NCBI RefSeq assembly: GCF_007289895.1
Contig: NZ_CP041660.1
Span: forward strand, 1 to 64,000
Length of the DNA stretch: 64,000 nt
Direction of reading: 5' to 3'
Source of the DNA: Catenovulum sediminis
GTDB lineage: Bacteria; Pseudomonadota; Gammaproteobacteria; Enterobacterales; Alteromonadaceae
The notes beneath the pieces were generated by a model that saw only the letters and a program-made list of their open reading frames with translations, made no database searches and was not told the DNA's origin. Of the stretch, positions 43,494 to 55,002 are shown in pieces (the first letter of the stretch is position 1; every line of letters starts with the position of its first letter). The translations under genes were made by a program, and so were the position numbers.

Positions 43494-44873
43494 ATGTTGC
43501 AGATATACAATACTTTAACCCGACAAAAAGAACAGTTTAAGCCGATAGAGGATGGCAAAGTTGGATTATATGTCTGTGGTGTAACCGTTTATGATTTGTG
43601 CCATATTGGGCATGCCAGAACTTATTTAGCCTTTGATAACATGGTTCGCTACCTGAGATTTAGTGGTTACCAAGTCAATTATGTGCGTAATATTACCGAT
43701 GTAGACGATAAAATAATTAAACGCGCAGTCGAACAACACATTAGTTGCGACGCTTTAACTGAACAAACGATTGCCGGCATGTATCAAGATTTTGATGCGC
43801 TCAATCTACTGCGCCCAGACGCAGAACCTCGCGTCACCAACCATATGCAGGATGTCATAGACATGGTTGCCACACTAATTGAAAAAGAACACGCCTACAT
43901 CGCAAAAAATGGTGATGTGATGTTTAACGTAGACAGCTATCAACAATACGGGCAATTGAGCAAACAAGACCTATCTCAACTACAAGCGGGTGCCCGAGTA
44001 GATTTAGACGATAACAAACAAAACCCGTTGGATTTTGTTCTTTGGAAAATGGCGAAAGAGAATGAACCTAGCTGGCAATCACCATGGGGAGCGGGTCGAC
44101 CAGGCTGGCATATAGAATGTTCTGCGATGAACAGTAAATTGCTCGGTAAACATTTTGATATTCACGGTGGGGGTTCTGATTTAACTTTTCCGCATCATGA
44201 AAATGAGATTGCCCAATCTTGCTGTGCACTAGAAACACCGTATGTAAATTATTGGATGCATACCGGTATGGTGCAAGTTGATCAAGTAAAAATGAGTAAA
44301 TCTTTAAATAACTTTTTCACCATTCGTGAAGTGTTAAACGAATATAGTGCAGAAACCGTGCGATACTTTTTATTGTCCGGTCACTACCGCAGCCAACTTA
44401 ACTACTCGAAAGAAAACTTAGATCAGGCACATGCTGCTTTGGAAAGACTGTATACCGCACTACGCGGTTTAAATAGCAAAAAAGTCCAATTAGATAAATC
44501 AGATGCGCGCGTGCAAGCATTCTGTGCAGCCATGGATGATGATTTTAATACCCCTGTCGCGTTGTCTGTACTGTTTGATTTGGCGAAAGAAATTAACCAG
44601 CAAAAAAATAGCGCGCCAGCACAAGCTCAGTTAACAGCAAACACATTACTATCACTAGCTGACTTGTTAGGTATTCTTCAACAATCGCCGGAAAACTTCC
44701 TGCAAGGCGACCAAACAGACGAAGTAGCAGAAATAGAAGCGTTAATTGCACAGCGTAAACAAGCACGTTTAGATAAAAACTGGGCATTAGCTGATGAAGC
44801 ACGCGACAAACTAAATGCAATGGGAATTGTGTTAGAAGACGGTGCAAATGGCACGCAATGGCGCAGAAAGTAA
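43494..44873 (+). CDS. cysS: Cysteinyl-tRNA synthetase
   Basis: Class I synthetase charging tRNA-Cys. HIGH-type motif His-Ile-Gly-His-Ala-Arg-Thr-Tyr (about 37-44), KMSKS motif Lys-Met-Ser-Lys-Ser-Leu-Asn-Asn (about 266-273), and zinc ligands in Val-Cys-Gly-Val-Thr-Val, Glu-Cys-Ser-Ala-Met and His-His-Glu-Asn-Glu. 459 residues, as E. coli (461). It ends before a strong terminator. Confidence 0.97.
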   Translation: MLQIYNTLTRQKEQFKPIEDGKVGLYVCGVTVYDLCHIGHARTYLAFDNMVRYLRFSGYQVNYVRNITDVDDKIIKRAVEQHISCDALTEQTIAGMYQDFDALNLLRPDAEPRVTNHMQDVIDMVATLIEKEHAYIAKNGDVMFNVDSYQQYGQLSKQDLSQLQAGARVDLDDNKQNPLDFVLWKMAKENEPSWQSPWGAGRPGWHIECSAMNSKLLGKHFDIHGGGSDLTFPHHENEIAQSCCALETPYVNYWMHTGMVQVDQVKMSKSLNNFFTIREVLNEYSAETVRYFLLSGHYRSQLNYSKENLDQAHAALERLYTALRGLNSKKVQLDKSDARVQAFCAAMDDDFNTPVALSVLFDLAKEINQQKNSAPAQAQLTANTLLSLADLLGILQQSPENFLQGDQTDEVAEIEALIAQRKQARLDKNWALADEARDKLNAMGIVLEDGANGTQWRRK

Positions 44874-44922
44874 CGACTGATTAAGATCGAATAATAGCCC
44901 TTTTCAATACCCACAAAAGAAT

Positions 44923-44953
44923 AGCCATCTCTTGAAAAAGAGATGGCTTTTTA
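44923..44953. terminator. cysS terminator, possibly bidirectional
   Basis: AGCCATCTCTT (44923-44933) pairs exactly with AAGAGATGGCT (44938-44948) around GAAA, followed by T on the + strand. It lies nine bases past the stop of the convergent lipase gene. Confidence 0.92.
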
Positions 44954-44957
44954 ATCA

Positions 44958-47516
44958 CTAATTCGCAATAACCTCACTATCCGTTATTTTCACGACCTGC
45001 GCATTGGTCGCTAGGTAAGTTGCGATTAAATTTTGCATTTCTTGTGTGACTTCGGCGCTGGCAGCGGGTGATACCAGAGATATATGATTACCCGTATTAA
45101 AGCGAATTAATGCAGATTGGGCTTGATCTCCTGACACCGACTCAGACACTTTAGGTATGCCTAATAAACGAGCAAGGTTTTCAGTGCCCGACATAGGTGA
45201 CAACGATGATACTGGCGGTATAACCTGATCCCAAGTTGCGGGCGTGCCATCCCCCCATATTTCAGTTATCAATGTAGGCGTTTGCGTTGCCGTATATGAC
45301 TCAGTGTAACGATTTGGATCACCCGCATCTACTGCAGCTTGTGCCGCAAATGCGTAACCATTAATCAAATCATTTACCGCATTTAGCTGATCAGTTTGTA
45401 AAGTCGCCAAATAAACATCAAGATATTGATTATGTTGTTCAGCGCCCAATGCTAAAACATCAACACCCTGTTGTGCTAAAAATAAAAAATAGCCTTCTGC
45501 GATTGCGAACAAGGATAAAGCTTCATTATCTAATCCGGCTTGTGCTAAGTAACTCTCGCGTTGTTGTGCATATTCGACTTGATCGGCTAAAACAGTAGCT
45601 GGGTTTAAAGGCACTTGAGTTAAATAAGTTATAAAATCGCTATAATTGGATAATAAAACACTACCTTTGATAAATTTGCCAAATGAACCAGATTCAAGTA
45701 AAAAGCTGCCAATACCCCCCGAAGTATTCGCTAAAACAGCGGCCTGTACTTTAAACAAAGGATCAACCTGAGCAGCTAATGAAGTATTCGTCAGCGCAGT
45801 AAACGCGGTGCCGACCAAACCTCCTAATGAATGCCCTAAGAAATACACTCGGCTATTGTCTACTTTTTGGTTATTAAATTCGGTTTGGCCTAATGTGGCA
45901 ACTGCCAGTCTCAATCTTAATAAATCAACAACACTTTGTCTTAAGTTATCGCGGATAGCCCGAATATTTTGTAAATTCATATATGCCGTTACACTATTTT
46001 CATCAGCGACAACATCCACCTCTCCATCGCCCGTTACGTCAAACCCTCGTTGACCATGTAACACCATATCAATTGAAACAGTTGCAAACCCAGCCAAACT
46101 TAGTGCAGCAGTCACAGGTAACATTCCTTCCTTTTTATTGCCGATACCGTGCTGCATAATTACGACAGGCCAACCATTTTCGGGCATTTCAACCGTTTCT
46201 TGTTTGAGCGCTGTGGCAATAACCGGATCCGGTACGGTTATTTGCACATTAACGTTTTCAATTCCCCTAATTTTGGGAACTGGATTGTATTGTGTAATGT
46301 TTCTTTCAGTATCCAATTGTAAATCGGGTAAATCACGTAACCCAAAGGACATACACATAGCATCAGATTCTGATTGAGGCTCAGCCGGTAGAGTCACACC
46401 CGCAGTAATTACACCTTGCAACGTCGCGCCACTATCACACATTGCCTGCCACCAGGCTCCGTCACCGGTTGCACCTGTTGGCTTGTCTGCACTGGCGATC
46501 CCACTGTAATAAGGCAAATCTATTGATGATTGATATAATTGCGCAGCACAAAAGCCTACAATCCCCTGTTCAGCAGTACTTGCAGTGCCTGACTGTATTT
46601 TTTCCAATATGTTTTGACAAGAATCAGACGAGGGTTGTAACGCTGTTTTCACATCTAACCCAGTTGCAACAGGGGGTGTCATTTGCGGTAACTGCGCTGG
46701 ATTTTTCACCAACAATTGCTTCATCAAAGGCAAAGTCGCCTTTGATTGCACTGTCATGGCAGAACTAAATATAATATCAGATTGTGCTACGCCAAAATCA
46801 GACAATACTTGCTCATAGGAGTTAATCGTGGCTTGCAACGCTAATTGAGAGTCGGTTGCCAACGGTGCTGTTTTCACATCCTGCCGCAATGTTAAATAAC
46901 TAGCAGAGGGCTCAACCGAGCGCCCTAAACCATCCTGTAAAATATCGGATACCATCACAAGGTATGTAACACCAGCTTCAAATGGACGCATAGGAATAAC
47001 AGCAACCGAAGAATCTGAAGCGAGCTGAGTGACAAAATCTCCAATAGGTCCAAATGTTAACTCTTCAATAATTTTACAGGCAGTCCCCCTAGTTTTCTCT
47101 GCGCATTCCGGATGGTTAACATCAGAGCTCCCTCCCATGATTGCTTTAAAAATGCGTATCGCGTTAGGGGTTTGCGCTGATTGAGCATCTAACCCACCGG
47201 CTTCGCTGGTAACTGTAAAATCAATTACGAATGGCTGTTGAAACGACCAGCCGTCAAGTGCGGATAAAGCGACTGTTGGGTCTGAGAAATTAGCCGCATC
47301 GACTACGGGTAAATTAAGCGTACCGTCTTCCGTTTCACTGAATAGTATATCGTTGGGCACGGACAAAACAGAATTAGCAGGATCAAAAGTAACTCGAGTA
47401 CTGGCTGTTAATTGATTTTCTTGGTTTTGTTCTTTTCGTTCATTCAGTGTTTCACTATCACAGGCGCTCAATAAAGAGACGATTATCGCCGCAATTCCGA
47501 TTTTACTCTGGACCAT
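44958..47516 (-). CDS. VolA/Pla-1-type surface lipoprotein lipase
   Basis: 852-residue predicted lipoprotein (lipobox Leu-Ser-Ala-Cys, Cys at about 19). The N-terminal region (about 35-300) matches the bacterial virulence-factor lipase N-terminal domain, with Phe-Asp-Pro-(Ala)-Asn-Ser-Val-Leu-Ser-Val-Pro-Asn-Asp. An alpha/beta hydrolase domain follows with the nucleophile elbow Gly-His-Ser-Leu-Gly-Gly near residue 562 and the oxyanion-region Gln-His-Gly-Ile-Gly near 454. Vibrio VolA is a surface lysophospholipase that frees host fatty acids, and Aeromonas Pla1 is related. The role here is probably scavenging fatty acids from lipids. Monocistronic and divergent from the yvcK-like gene. Confidence 0.88.
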   Translation of the reverse strand: MVQSKIGIAAIIVSLLSACDSETLNERKEQNQENQLTASTRVTFDPANSVLSVPNDILFSETEDGTLNLPVVDAANFSDPTVALSALDGWSFQQPFVIDFTVTSEAGGLDAQSAQTPNAIRIFKAIMGGSSDVNHPECAEKTRGTACKIIEELTFGPIGDFVTQLASDSSVAVIPMRPFEAGVTYLVMVSDILQDGLGRSVEPSASYLTLRQDVKTAPLATDSQLALQATINSYEQVLSDFGVAQSDIIFSSAMTVQSKATLPLMKQLLVKNPAQLPQMTPPVATGLDVKTALQPSSDSCQNILEKIQSGTASTAEQGIVGFCAAQLYQSSIDLPYYSGIASADKPTGATGDGAWWQAMCDSGATLQGVITAGVTLPAEPQSESDAMCMSFGLRDLPDLQLDTERNITQYNPVPKIRGIENVNVQITVPDPVIATALKQETVEMPENGWPVVIMQHGIGNKKEGMLPVTAALSLAGFATVSIDMVLHGQRGFDVTGDGEVDVVADENSVTAYMNLQNIRAIRDNLRQSVVDLLRLRLAVATLGQTEFNNQKVDNSRVYFLGHSLGGLVGTAFTALTNTSLAAQVDPLFKVQAAVLANTSGGIGSFLLESGSFGKFIKGSVLLSNYSDFITYLTQVPLNPATVLADQVEYAQQRESYLAQAGLDNEALSLFAIAEGYFLFLAQQGVDVLALGAEQHNQYLDVYLATLQTDQLNAVNDLINGYAFAAQAAVDAGDPNRYTESYTATQTPTLITEIWGDGTPATWDQVIPPVSSLSPMSGTENLARLLGIPKVSESVSGDQAQSALIRFNTGNHISLVSPAASAEVTQEMQNLIATYLATNAQVVKITDSEVIAN

Positions 47517-47709
47517 TCTTTTCCTCTGCTTATTTCATGTTGCAGTCAAAAACAACTCATTAGACCAGTTAAAAATAACCCATTTATATACAATTAGCCA
47601 GTCAGATGTAAATAAAAAGTAAATTAAACTGACATATGAACTCATTTAAGACGACGAATGCAATAATTACAAATGTTCGACTTGATTTTGTTTTTAAAGA
47701 CCGCAAAAT

Positions 47710-48630
47710 GTGAGCCCGATTCAACTGAATACAGCGCCAAATAAAATGCAGTTAAAATATGTAAATATTGTCGCGATAGGCGGCGGACATGGGCTTGGAA
47801 AAGTGTTAAATACTTTTGCTGAACTCGGTTCTAATTTAACTGGCATTGTAGCAACCACTGATAATGGTGGTTCAACCGGAAAATTACGGGCCGAAAATGC
47901 AACAATTGCATGGGGAGATTTACGAAACTGTATTACTCATCTTGCACAAAGCCAACTCGGTTCAGATTTATTAAACTATCGTTTCAAAAATGGCGAACTC
48001 GACCAGCACTGTCTAGGCAACTTGATTTTTTTCGCATTAGAACAACTAAAAGTAAAACCAGTCGAGATTATGGAAATAGTCCGCAGACTGCTCAAGATTG
48101 AGAGCAGGCTGTACCCTATGACCGAACAACCGAGCGATTTAATCGCCTATAGTGGCTCTATTGTCACGCACGGTGAAGTTGCAATTGATAGTCTGCCAAA
48201 CATGCCAGACCGCATGCATTTAACGTCAGAGGTAACCGCACCGGCTAGAGCCCTAAGAGCGATAAATAATGCGAACGTTATTTTATTAGGACCCGGCAGC
48301 TTTTTGACCAGTGTAATGCCAGCCCTTTTAGTGGACGATATTTATCGTGCTATTGTCAGTTCTGACGCAAAAGTCATTTTTATTGATAATCTCGGTGTTG
48401 AACATGGTGCCTGCGCTAAATCCACCTTGCCTCAACGGTTAGCGTGGCTGCTAAACACCTGTCCTGATTTAAAAATTAGCGGTGTTTTATCTGGTTTACA
48501 CTCAGAGCCATTAAATATCGCAGGCTGTCGACACTTAATGGCTGAGTTATCAGATAAAGATGTGCAGTATCGGCATGATGAAACAAAACTTAAAAGCAAA
48601 CTCAGTGAACTAATCAGCGCAATCGTTTAG
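47710..48630 (+). CDS. YvcK/CofD-like UDP-GlcNAc-binding family protein
   Basis: 306 residues. The motif Ile-Gly-Gly-Gly-His-Gly-Leu-Gly near residue 22, [11 protein letters not shown] (about 51-61) and Trp-Gly-Asp-Leu-Arg-Asn mark the YvcK branch of the CofD superfamily. In Bacillus, YvcK binds UDP-GlcNAc and supports growth on gluconeogenic carbon; the gammaproteobacterial role is less clear. GTG at 47710 opens the longest frame, but ATG 47746, just before the first beta strand, is also plausible and neither has a strong Shine-Dalgarno. It converges with dcd with a four-base overlap. Confidence 0.87.
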   Translation: MSPIQLNTAPNKMQLKYVNIVAIGGGHGLGKVLNTFAELGSNLTGIVATTDNGGSTGKLRAENATIAWGDLRNCITHLAQSQLGSDLLNYRFKNGELDQHCLGNLIFFALEQLKVKPVEIMEIVRRLLKIESRLYPMTEQPSDLIAYSGSIVTHGEVAIDSLPNMPDRMHLTSEVTAPARALRAINNANVILLGPGSFLTSVMPALLVDDIYRAIVSSDAKVIFIDNLGVEHGACAKSTLPQRLAWLLNTCPDLKISGVLSGLHSEPLNIAGCRHLMAELSDKDVQYRHDETKLKSKLSELISAIV

Positions 48631-49217
48631 GTTTTATCATCTTCGCTAATACGGCTAGCGACTGCGCCTGCTTGGTCACGATATTTAGCATCCAAACGTT
48701 TATTGTAAGGCTTTAAAGCACTTCCACTCATAGTTTCAAAATTCAGCGCACCGATTTTCATTTGTGGACGAAGCGCCAAAGGTAATTTTCCGCTATTAAA
48801 AAACTCCAACACAATCTGACCAGACCAGCCGGGATCAATTCTATGGGCAGTAACATGCACCATCAAACCTAATCTGGCTAGCGATGAGCGTCCATCTAAC
48901 CAGCCTACAATATCATCCGGCAAAGTAACCGATTCATGTGTCATCGAAAGCGCTAATTCACCAGGGTGTAAAAAGAATGCTTCACCTTCTGCAATTTCAA
49001 TTTCGTCAGACATAATTGAGTTTAAGGCTTTGTTGACTTCTTCTCTAGGCCCACTTAGATCAATATATGGCGCTGCATGATCCTGAAAAACTCTAAACTT
49101 ATTACCAAGTCGAATATCAACACTAACACCACTGATCATATCTTCACTGGGTTTAGGTTCGATTACTATTTTTTCAGCTTCCATCAAAGCCATTATATCT
49201 TTATCACATAAACGCAT
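48627..49217 (-). CDS. dcd: dCTP deaminase
   Basis: Converts dCTP to dUTP for thymidylate synthesis. 196 residues (E. coli 193). Typical segments are Ser-Val-Asp-Ile-Arg-Leu-Gly-Asn (about 32-39), [12 protein letters not shown] (about 108-119) and [10 protein letters not shown] with the catalytic Glu in Val-Leu-Glu-Phe-Phe-Asn. It follows the apbC gene by 19 bases on the same strand. Confidence 0.96.
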   Translation of the reverse strand: MRLCDKDIMALMEAEKIVIEPKPSEDMISGVSVDIRLGNKFRVFQDHAAPYIDLSGPREEVNKALNSIMSDEIEIAEGEAFFLHPGELALSMTHESVTLPDDIVGWLDGRSSLARLGLMVHVTAHRIDPGWSGQIVLEFFNSGKLPLALRPQMKIGALNFETMSGSALKPYNKRLDAKYRDQAGAVASRISEDDKT

Positions 49218-49236
49218 TTTTTAGCCTAATGTTAGT

Positions 49237-50325
49237 TTAATCTACCTGTGTTACAGGTATAGATTGTTGTGCGGGGTTATTTCTCGCCTGTAAATACAAA
49301 CTGGTCGCCAATTTTATCGCAATATTACGATAACCAGCAAAAAGATCCGCGCTATTAAACCCTGAACCGTCTCCTTTATCCATAGTTTCCCGAATTTTTA
49401 TATCAAGCGGCAGGCTCGCTAACAATTTAGTGTGATGTCCAACAGCAAGACTTTGCCCGCCTTTTTCTCCAAAAATAGCTTCTTGATGCCCACATTGTGA
49501 ACAGGTATGTACACTCATATTCTCAACAATACCGGCTACCGGAATTTTTAACTCATTAAACATCGCCAACGCTTTTTCAGCATCAGCCAACGCGATATTT
49601 TGTGGTGTAGTCACTACAATTGAAGTACTAAGTGGCATACTTTGCATCAAGGTTAACTGAATATCGCCAGTGCCAGGCGGCAAATCAATAATTAAATAAT
49701 CAAGCTCACCCCATACAGTTTCGTTAAAGAGCTGTGTTAAGGCTTTACTTGCCATAGGTCCACGCCAAATAGCGGCTTTTTTGGGGTCAACCAAGTAACC
49801 AATTGAAATTGTTTTAATCCCTTCTTTGGAAACCAAGGGTTTCATCCACTTATCATCAATTGCTTCTGGCTGTTGACCTGCCAACCCTAACATCAGCGGG
49901 ATAGAAGGACCATATATATCCGCATCAAGCACACCGACATCAGCGCCTAACTGCTTTAACGCACGAGCCAAGTTCACCGAAACCGTTGATTTGCCAACCC
50001 CGCCCTTACCTGACGCAACCGCAATAATATGTTTAATTTGAGCGCGGGGGTTTTGATGTGTGCGATTTAACGTTGCTAAAGCGTAATCATACTGAATGCT
50101 GAGATTGTGATTAATACTTTTTAACTCGTCCTCAAGTAGTTCTAGTTTAAACGGCAAACGTACTTGCTCATCTTCAATTTTCACTAATTCAGTTAAATTT
50201 GGGACATCATACTGAGCACAAAATTTTGCTAACACATCAGAATATTGCACATTCATTTTTGCTTGAGGTTTTGATTGATGCTTACCGGATACATCAGATT
50301 TTTGTCCGAAAAGATTTTTAAACAC
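49237..50325 (-). CDS. apbC: Iron-sulfur carrier ATPase Mrp/ApbC
   Basis: P-loop scaffold that carries and transfers Fe-S clusters. Deviant Walker A Gly-Lys-Gly-Gly-Val-Gly-Lys-Ser-Thr (about 108-116), Asp-Ala-Asp-Ile-Tyr-Gly-Pro-Ser-Ile-Pro, Asp-Leu-Pro-Pro-Gly-Thr-Gly-Asp and the cluster-binding Cys-Ser-Gln-Cys (about 275-278) are present. The N-terminal 95 residues are a reduced DUF59-like region. 362 residues. Divergent from metG, the common gammaproteobacterial arrangement. Confidence 0.95.
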   Translation of the reverse strand: MFKNLFGQKSDVSGKHQSKPQAKMNVQYSDVLAKFCAQYDVPNLTELVKIEDEQVRLPFKLELLEDELKSINHNLSIQYDYALATLNRTHQNPRAQIKHIIAVASGKGGVGKSTVSVNLARALKQLGADVGVLDADIYGPSIPLMLGLAGQQPEAIDDKWMKPLVSKEGIKTISIGYLVDPKKAAIWRGPMASKALTQLFNETVWGELDYLIIDLPPGTGDIQLTLMQSMPLSTSIVVTTPQNIALADAEKALAMFNELKIPVAGIVENMSVHTCSQCGHQEAIFGEKGGQSLAVGHHTKLLASLPLDIKIRETMDKGDGSGFNSADLFAGYRNIAIKLATSLYLQARNNPAQQSIPVTQVD

Positions 50326-50427
50326 AATATTTCACTCTTTAAATGATTTAAGCAGATGAAATTAACCGCTAATTTCAGTAGTATTCACCTCAATTTTTTC
50401 AACTGCAAATATAAGTTTCTGATAAAA

Positions 50428-52479
50428 ATGACTGATACCAGAAAAATACTCGTAACGTGCGCGTTGCCATACGCAAATGGCTCTCTACATTTAGGCCACC
50501 TATTAGAACACATACAAACCGATATATGGGTTCGTTTTCAAAAATCACGAGGGCATGAAACCTATTTTGTCTGTGCATCAGATGCACATGGTACGCCTGT
50601 TATGTTAAAGGCTGACGAGCTGGGTATCAAACCTGAAGCAATGGTTGAACAAATTCGAGCCGAACACAAACAAGATTGTGCAAACTTTTTAATAAATTTT
50701 GACAATTACCATTCGACACATTCTGATGAAAATAAGCAACTTGCAGAAACCATGTACAATAAGTTAGATGCAGGCGGCTACATATCTAAACGCACAATTG
50801 AGCAGTTGTACGATCCGAAAAAGAACATGTTCTTGCCAGACAGATATGTCAAAGGCGAATGCCCTAAGTGTGGTGCAGCCGACCAATACGGTGACAATTG
50901 TGAGTCTTGTGGCTCTACTTATGCACCCACTGAATTGAAAAATGCGAAATCAACCGTTTCTGACGCAACACCAATACTCAAAGAAAGTGAGCATTACTTT
51001 TTTGAAATTGAAAAATTTCAGGATATGTTAACCCATTGGTTAAAATCTGGCACTTTACAAGAGCAAGTCGCAAACAAGTTGAGCGAATGGTTTGCTGATG
51101 GTTTGCGAGCTTGGGATATCAGCCGTGATGCGCCTTACTTTGGTTTTAATATTCCAGGCACCACAGATAAATATTTTTATGTGTGGCTCGATGCCCCGAT
51201 TGGCTACATGAGCAGTTTTAAAAACCTCTGTGAACAAAAAGGCATTGATTTTGAAAGCTACTGGTCAGAAAACTCAACTGCCGAGATCCATCATTTTATC
51301 GGCAAAGACATTATTAATTTTCATGGTCTATTTTGGCCAGCCATGTTGGAAGGTGCTGGATATAAAAAACCAACAGGTGTATACGCACATGGTTTCTTGA
51401 CCGTAGATGGCACAAAAATGAGTAAGTCTAAAGGCACCTTTATCAAAGCCAGCACTTACTTGCAGCACTTGGATGCAGAATATTTACGTTATTATTTTGC
51501 TGCTAAACTTACCAGCCGAGTTGATGATTTAGATCTAAATCTCAAAGATTTTGCACAGCGAGTCAATTCAGACTTGGTTGGAAAGTACGTAAATATAGCC
51601 AGTCGCTCTGCGGGTTTTATCACTAAGCTATTCGATGGAAAACTCAGCAAAGAGATATTGGATGAAGATTTAGCACAAAGTTTCTGTCAAGCCGGAGAGC
51701 AGATTGCTGCACTCTACGAACAGCGAGAGTTTGGTAAAGCAATTCGTGAAATAATGGCACTGGCAGACAAAGCAAACCAGTTTATAGCCGATGAAGCGCC
51801 CTGGGTTCAGGTGAAAAATCCAGATACCATGCAGCGAGCTCATCAGGTTTGCTCATTAGCACTAAATTTATTCCGTATATTGACCATATATCTAAAACCG
51901 GTATTGCCTCAGCTAGCCAATAAAGTATCAGAGTTTTTACTCGACGATTTGAATTGGGCAGGCCACACCCACTTACTGACTGAGCATGAAATCAAACCAT
52001 TTAAACCATTGCTCCAACGATTGGATATTAAAAAGATTGATAAAATGGTTGAAGCGTCAAAAGAAGATATTAAGAAACAGCAACCTAAGAAAGTGCAAAA
52101 CGATAACGATAGCCATAACGATAGCCATAAAAATCAGCTAGAGCCTATCGCAGATGAAATCGAGTTTGCCGATTTTGCCAAACTCGATTTACGTATTGCT
52201 AAAATTATTTCCGCGGATCACGTTGAAGGAGCGGATAAGTTATTACAGATAAAGGTAGATATAGGTGGCATTGAGAAACAAGTTTTTGCGGGTATTAAAT
52301 CAGCCTATCAACCCGAGGACCTAGTGGGTAAATTGACCGTTATTGTTGCTAACTTAAAACCTAGAAAGATGCGTTTTGGTTTGTCTGAAGGCATGATTCT
52401 AGCAGCAGGTCCGGGCGGCAAAGACCTTTGGATCTTAAACCCAGAAGACGGTGCACAACCCGGTATGCGTGTAAAATAA
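50428..52479 (+). CDS. metG: Methionyl-tRNA synthetase
   Basis: Charges tRNA-Met. Start 50428 matches the family ([10 protein letters not shown]) and gives 683 residues (E. coli 677). HIGH-type motif His-Leu-Gly-His (about 22-25), zinc knuckle with Cys-Pro-Lys-Cys and Cys-Glu-Ser-Cys, and KMSKS motif Lys-Met-Ser-Lys-Ser-Lys-Gly (about 331-337). The C-terminal 110 residues form the tRNA-binding (EMAP-like) domain. A short Asn-Asp-Ser-His repeat in the linker near residue 560 comes from a duplicated 12-base unit. Confidence 0.97.
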   Translation: MTDTRKILVTCALPYANGSLHLGHLLEHIQTDIWVRFQKSRGHETYFVCASDAHGTPVMLKADELGIKPEAMVEQIRAEHKQDCANFLINFDNYHSTHSDENKQLAETMYNKLDAGGYISKRTIEQLYDPKKNMFLPDRYVKGECPKCGAADQYGDNCESCGSTYAPTELKNAKSTVSDATPILKESEHYFFEIEKFQDMLTHWLKSGTLQEQVANKLSEWFADGLRAWDISRDAPYFGFNIPGTTDKYFYVWLDAPIGYMSSFKNLCEQKGIDFESYWSENSTAEIHHFIGKDIINFHGLFWPAMLEGAGYKKPTGVYAHGFLTVDGTKMSKSKGTFIKASTYLQHLDAEYLRYYFAAKLTSRVDDLDLNLKDFAQRVNSDLVGKYVNIASRSAGFITKLFDGKLSKEILDEDLAQSFCQAGEQIAALYEQREFGKAIREIMALADKANQFIADEAPWVQVKNPDTMQRAHQVCSLALNLFRILTIYLKPVLPQLANKVSEFLLDDLNWAGHTHLLTEHEIKPFKPLLQRLDIKKIDKMVEASKEDIKKQQPKKVQNDNDSHNDSHKNQLEPIADEIEFADFAKLDLRIAKIISADHVEGADKLLQIKVDIGGIEKQVFAGIKSAYQPEDLVGKLTVIVANLKPRKMRFGLSEGMILAAGPGGKDLWILNPEDGAQPGMRVK

Positions 52480-52489
52480 GGCCAATCAC

Positions 52490-53677
52490 TTGAACCAAGC
52501 ATATATCACTTTAGAAGCTGGCCGAGAAAAATCTTTGCTGCGTAAACACCCGTGGATATTTTCTCGCGCCATTAAACAGGTCAGCGGAACGCCAAACTTA
52601 GGCGATACTGTTGACGTATTTTCTGCAAAAGGTGTCTGGTTAGCCAGAGCAGCATATTCGCCTAAATCTCAAATTAGAGCACGCGTATGGACTTTTGAGC
52701 AAAGTGAGTCCATTGACCTTCACTTTTTTCAAAAAAAGCTGTCAGATGCTTTGCAGGCGCGCCAGTCACTGATTAATAACTCAAGTGCTTTTCGTTTAAT
52801 TGCCGGCGAGTCAGATGGTTTACCTGGTTTAACCATTGACTTGTATAAGGATGTTTTAGTTGCGCAGTTTTTAGCAGCAGGTGTAGAGCGCCACAAGCAG
52901 CTTATATTACAGGCATTGAAAACAATATTACCGAATAGCCCTGTGTATGAACGCTCGGATGTTGAAGTTCGCAAAAAAGAAGGGTTAAAACCAACAACCG
53001 GTTGGTTAACGGAGCCTGCTTCAAGTCAGATATGGATAGATGAAGCTGGACAAAAAATATTAGTTGATATTGAAAAAGGCCATAAAACCGGCTTTTATCT
53101 CGACCAAAGAGACAATAGACTGATTGCATCTAGCTATGTGAAAGGTAAAAGTGTTCTCAATTGTTTCAGTTATACAGGCACTTTTGGTTTACATGCTTTG
53201 CAAGCCGGAGCTTTGCATTTAACTAACTTAGATGTATCGCAGCTAGCATTAGATACAGCAGATCTTATCTATCAGAAAAATACGATCGATCAGCAACGCT
53301 ATACCAATCTAAATGCAGATGTCTTTAAACAACTGCGTCAATATAAAGAAAATCAGCAACAATTTGACGTGATCATACTGGATCCGCCAAAGTTTGCAGA
53401 AAACAAAGGGCAAGTGGTTAAAGCATGTCGTGGTTACAAAGATATCAATATGCTGGCGCTGCAATTATTAAAGCCCGGCGGAATACTTTTAACTTTTTCC
53501 TGCTCTGGCCTAATTGATGCTGAGTTATTTCAAAAAGTCGTTGCTGATGCTGCGTTAGATGCAAAAGTTGAAGCGCAAGTCATTGAAAAATTGACACAAG
53601 CAAAGGATCACCCAGTGCAATTGCACTACCCAGAGGGTTTTTATTTAAAGGGTCTCGTTGTCCGCAAAACCCGATAA
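52490..53677 (+). CDS. rlmI: 23S rRNA m5C1962 methyltransferase RlmI
   Basis: PUA domain then Rossmann methyltransferase. N-terminal [15 protein letters not shown] matches E. coli RlmI closely. Further motifs are [14 protein letters not shown] (SAM site), Asp-Pro-Pro-Lys-Phe-Ala (catalytic region) and Phe-Ser-Cys-Ser-Gly. 395 residues. The start is TTG at 52490, ten bases after metG, with AAGG upstream; no in-frame ATG fits the conserved N-terminus. The last 33 bases overlap the convergent Bax-like gene. Confidence 0.94.
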   Translation: MNQAYITLEAGREKSLLRKHPWIFSRAIKQVSGTPNLGDTVDVFSAKGVWLARAAYSPKSQIRARVWTFEQSESIDLHFFQKKLSDALQARQSLINNSSAFRLIAGESDGLPGLTIDLYKDVLVAQFLAAGVERHKQLILQALKTILPNSPVYERSDVEVRKKEGLKPTTGWLTEPASSQIWIDEAGQKILVDIEKGHKTGFYLDQRDNRLIASSYVKGKSVLNCFSYTGTFGLHALQAGALHLTNLDVSQLALDTADLIYQKNTIDQQRYTNLNADVFKQLRQYKENQQQFDVIILDPPKFAENKGQVVKACRGYKDINMLALQLLKPGGILLTFSCSGLIDAELFQKVVADAALDAKVEAQVIEKLTQAKDHPVQLHYPEGFYLKGLVVRKTR

Positions 53678-54532
53678 TTCTAGCCGCTGCCGAGCAGCGG
53701 CTAATGCTGTTTTATTTGTTCTGAGCATAGACAGTATATCCTGCACGTAATCGGCTCCGCGCTCTGAATAACTCATTAAACCGGTCGCTAATATTTCAGC
53801 GGTCGGCTTCATATCTAAGCGGCGGTAATTAGCTCGCATATCGCGCAGCACCCGGTAAGCTGCATTCGTATTTACGTTTCTAAAATAGTTACTCAGTGCT
53901 TGATACGGATTGTCATACTTAGCGACTTCATGCGTCAAACCTTCAACTCGGTTTATCGGCACTAAACCACAGCCGGGCTTGTAACACCATTGGCCAAAAT
54001 AGTTCTGCCCTTGTTTAGCGAAACGTGAAGAACCCCAACCCGATTCATTAGCAGCCTGTATTAAAACAAGGTTAACAGGTAAAATATCCATTCGTTTAAG
54101 TAGTAACTGAAAATCTGCTTTTCGTGCTTTACCTCTAATATTTATTTTGTAACGCTTGAATAGATACTTAACATGCTGTCCCGCTTTTTTGTCAATCGGT
54201 TGGCCCAGCTCTTTCATTTTCAAATACGCAGTTATAAACTTTCTATTTTCTGAGATCCATTCATTGTGCGCTTCAACTAAAGGCAAAAAATAGCTAAAAA
54301 ACGCGATCTTTTTTTCCTTTACATTGGCAATAGAAGAAAAATCTTGAGGCGGATCTGGATTAGCTATAGCAAGATTAATTTGAGGAACAGCAAGATCAAT
54401 AACTTTAACCGACTTAGCAGTTTTTTCAGTTATTAAAGGGTATTTTTTAGGTGGAATAAAAAAAGGTAGTACCAGTGCGACTAAAAATGCTGCAATCACC
54501 GCACAAAAAAACACTCTAGAAAATAAGGACAT
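53645..54532 (-). CDS. Bax-type glucosaminidase-domain protein
   Basis: 295 residues. An N-terminal membrane anchor (about 8-26) is followed by a Bax/mannosyl-glycoprotein endo-beta-N-acetylglucosaminidase-like domain. The catalytic-type [12 protein letters not shown] lies near residue 165, then Asn-Tyr-Phe-Gly-Gln-Trp-Cys and Tyr-Ser-Glu-Arg-Gly. It likely cleaves peptidoglycan glycan strands in the periplasm. It is related to E. coli Bax (YiaD-linked naming aside). It overlaps rlmI tail to tail by 33 bases. Confidence 0.87.
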   Translation of the reverse strand: MSLFSRVFFCAVIAAFLVALVLPFFIPPKKYPLITEKTAKSVKVIDLAVPQINLAIANPDPPQDFSSIANVKEKKIAFFSYFLPLVEAHNEWISENRKFITAYLKMKELGQPIDKKAGQHVKYLFKRYKINIRGKARKADFQLLLKRMDILPVNLVLIQAANESGWGSSRFAKQGQNYFGQWCYKPGCGLVPINRVEGLTHEVAKYDNPYQALSNYFRNVNTNAAYRVLRDMRANYRRLDMKPTAEILATGLMSYSERGADYVQDILSMLRTNKTALAAARQRLELSGFADNETL

Positions 54533-54564
54533 ATATATAAAAATCAGCTAATTAATACAGTATT

Positions 54565-54894
54565 TTACTGAAGTTCAGCCAACTCGTCATCATCATTTGC
54601 TGGCATTCTATCAATCGTGCGAAACAACAGCTGACCACAAAAATTGCAACTATGGACACGCTTTATATCATCACGTTTGAGCAAGCCCCACTCTTTAATG
54701 TCTAACTCACCACAATCACAACATGCAATTCCATCTTCAGTTTGCACTGTAGGGTGCTTTTTAAGATAAGCACTACGCGTCAGTATTTTACGATAATTTA
54801 TAACCTTTCCAAAATCAGGATTTTCTTTTGTTATCTTTTTCGCTAACAGCCCAGAAAATAAACTTGACTTCAACACTTTGCTCTCCACTTGCAA
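54565..54894 (-). CDS. Small protein with two CxxC pairs, unknown function
   Basis: 109 residues. Cys-Cys-Asp-Cys (about 59-62) and Cys-Asn-Phe-Cys (about 82-85) form a likely zinc ribbon. The N-terminal part is basic and the C-terminal end acidic (Asp-Asp-Asp-Glu-Leu). The family is not recognised; zinc binding is inferred from the spacing. It lies 32 bases upstream of the Bax-like gene on the same strand and could be co-transcribed. Confidence 0.7.
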   Translation of the reverse strand: MQVESKVLKSSLFSGLLAKKITKENPDFGKVINYRKILTRSAYLKKHPTVQTEDGIACCDCGELDIKEWGLLKRDDIKRVHSCNFCGQLLFRTIDRMPANDDDELAELQ

Positions 54895-55002
54895 TAGGTT
54901 ATCGATATCAACAAGTTTGATTGTAGCATGCTAACGAAGCCACATTTAGACATTAGTGTGATATTGTTTGCAAAATTTATCTTTGCATCCTATTTCGCTA
55001 AA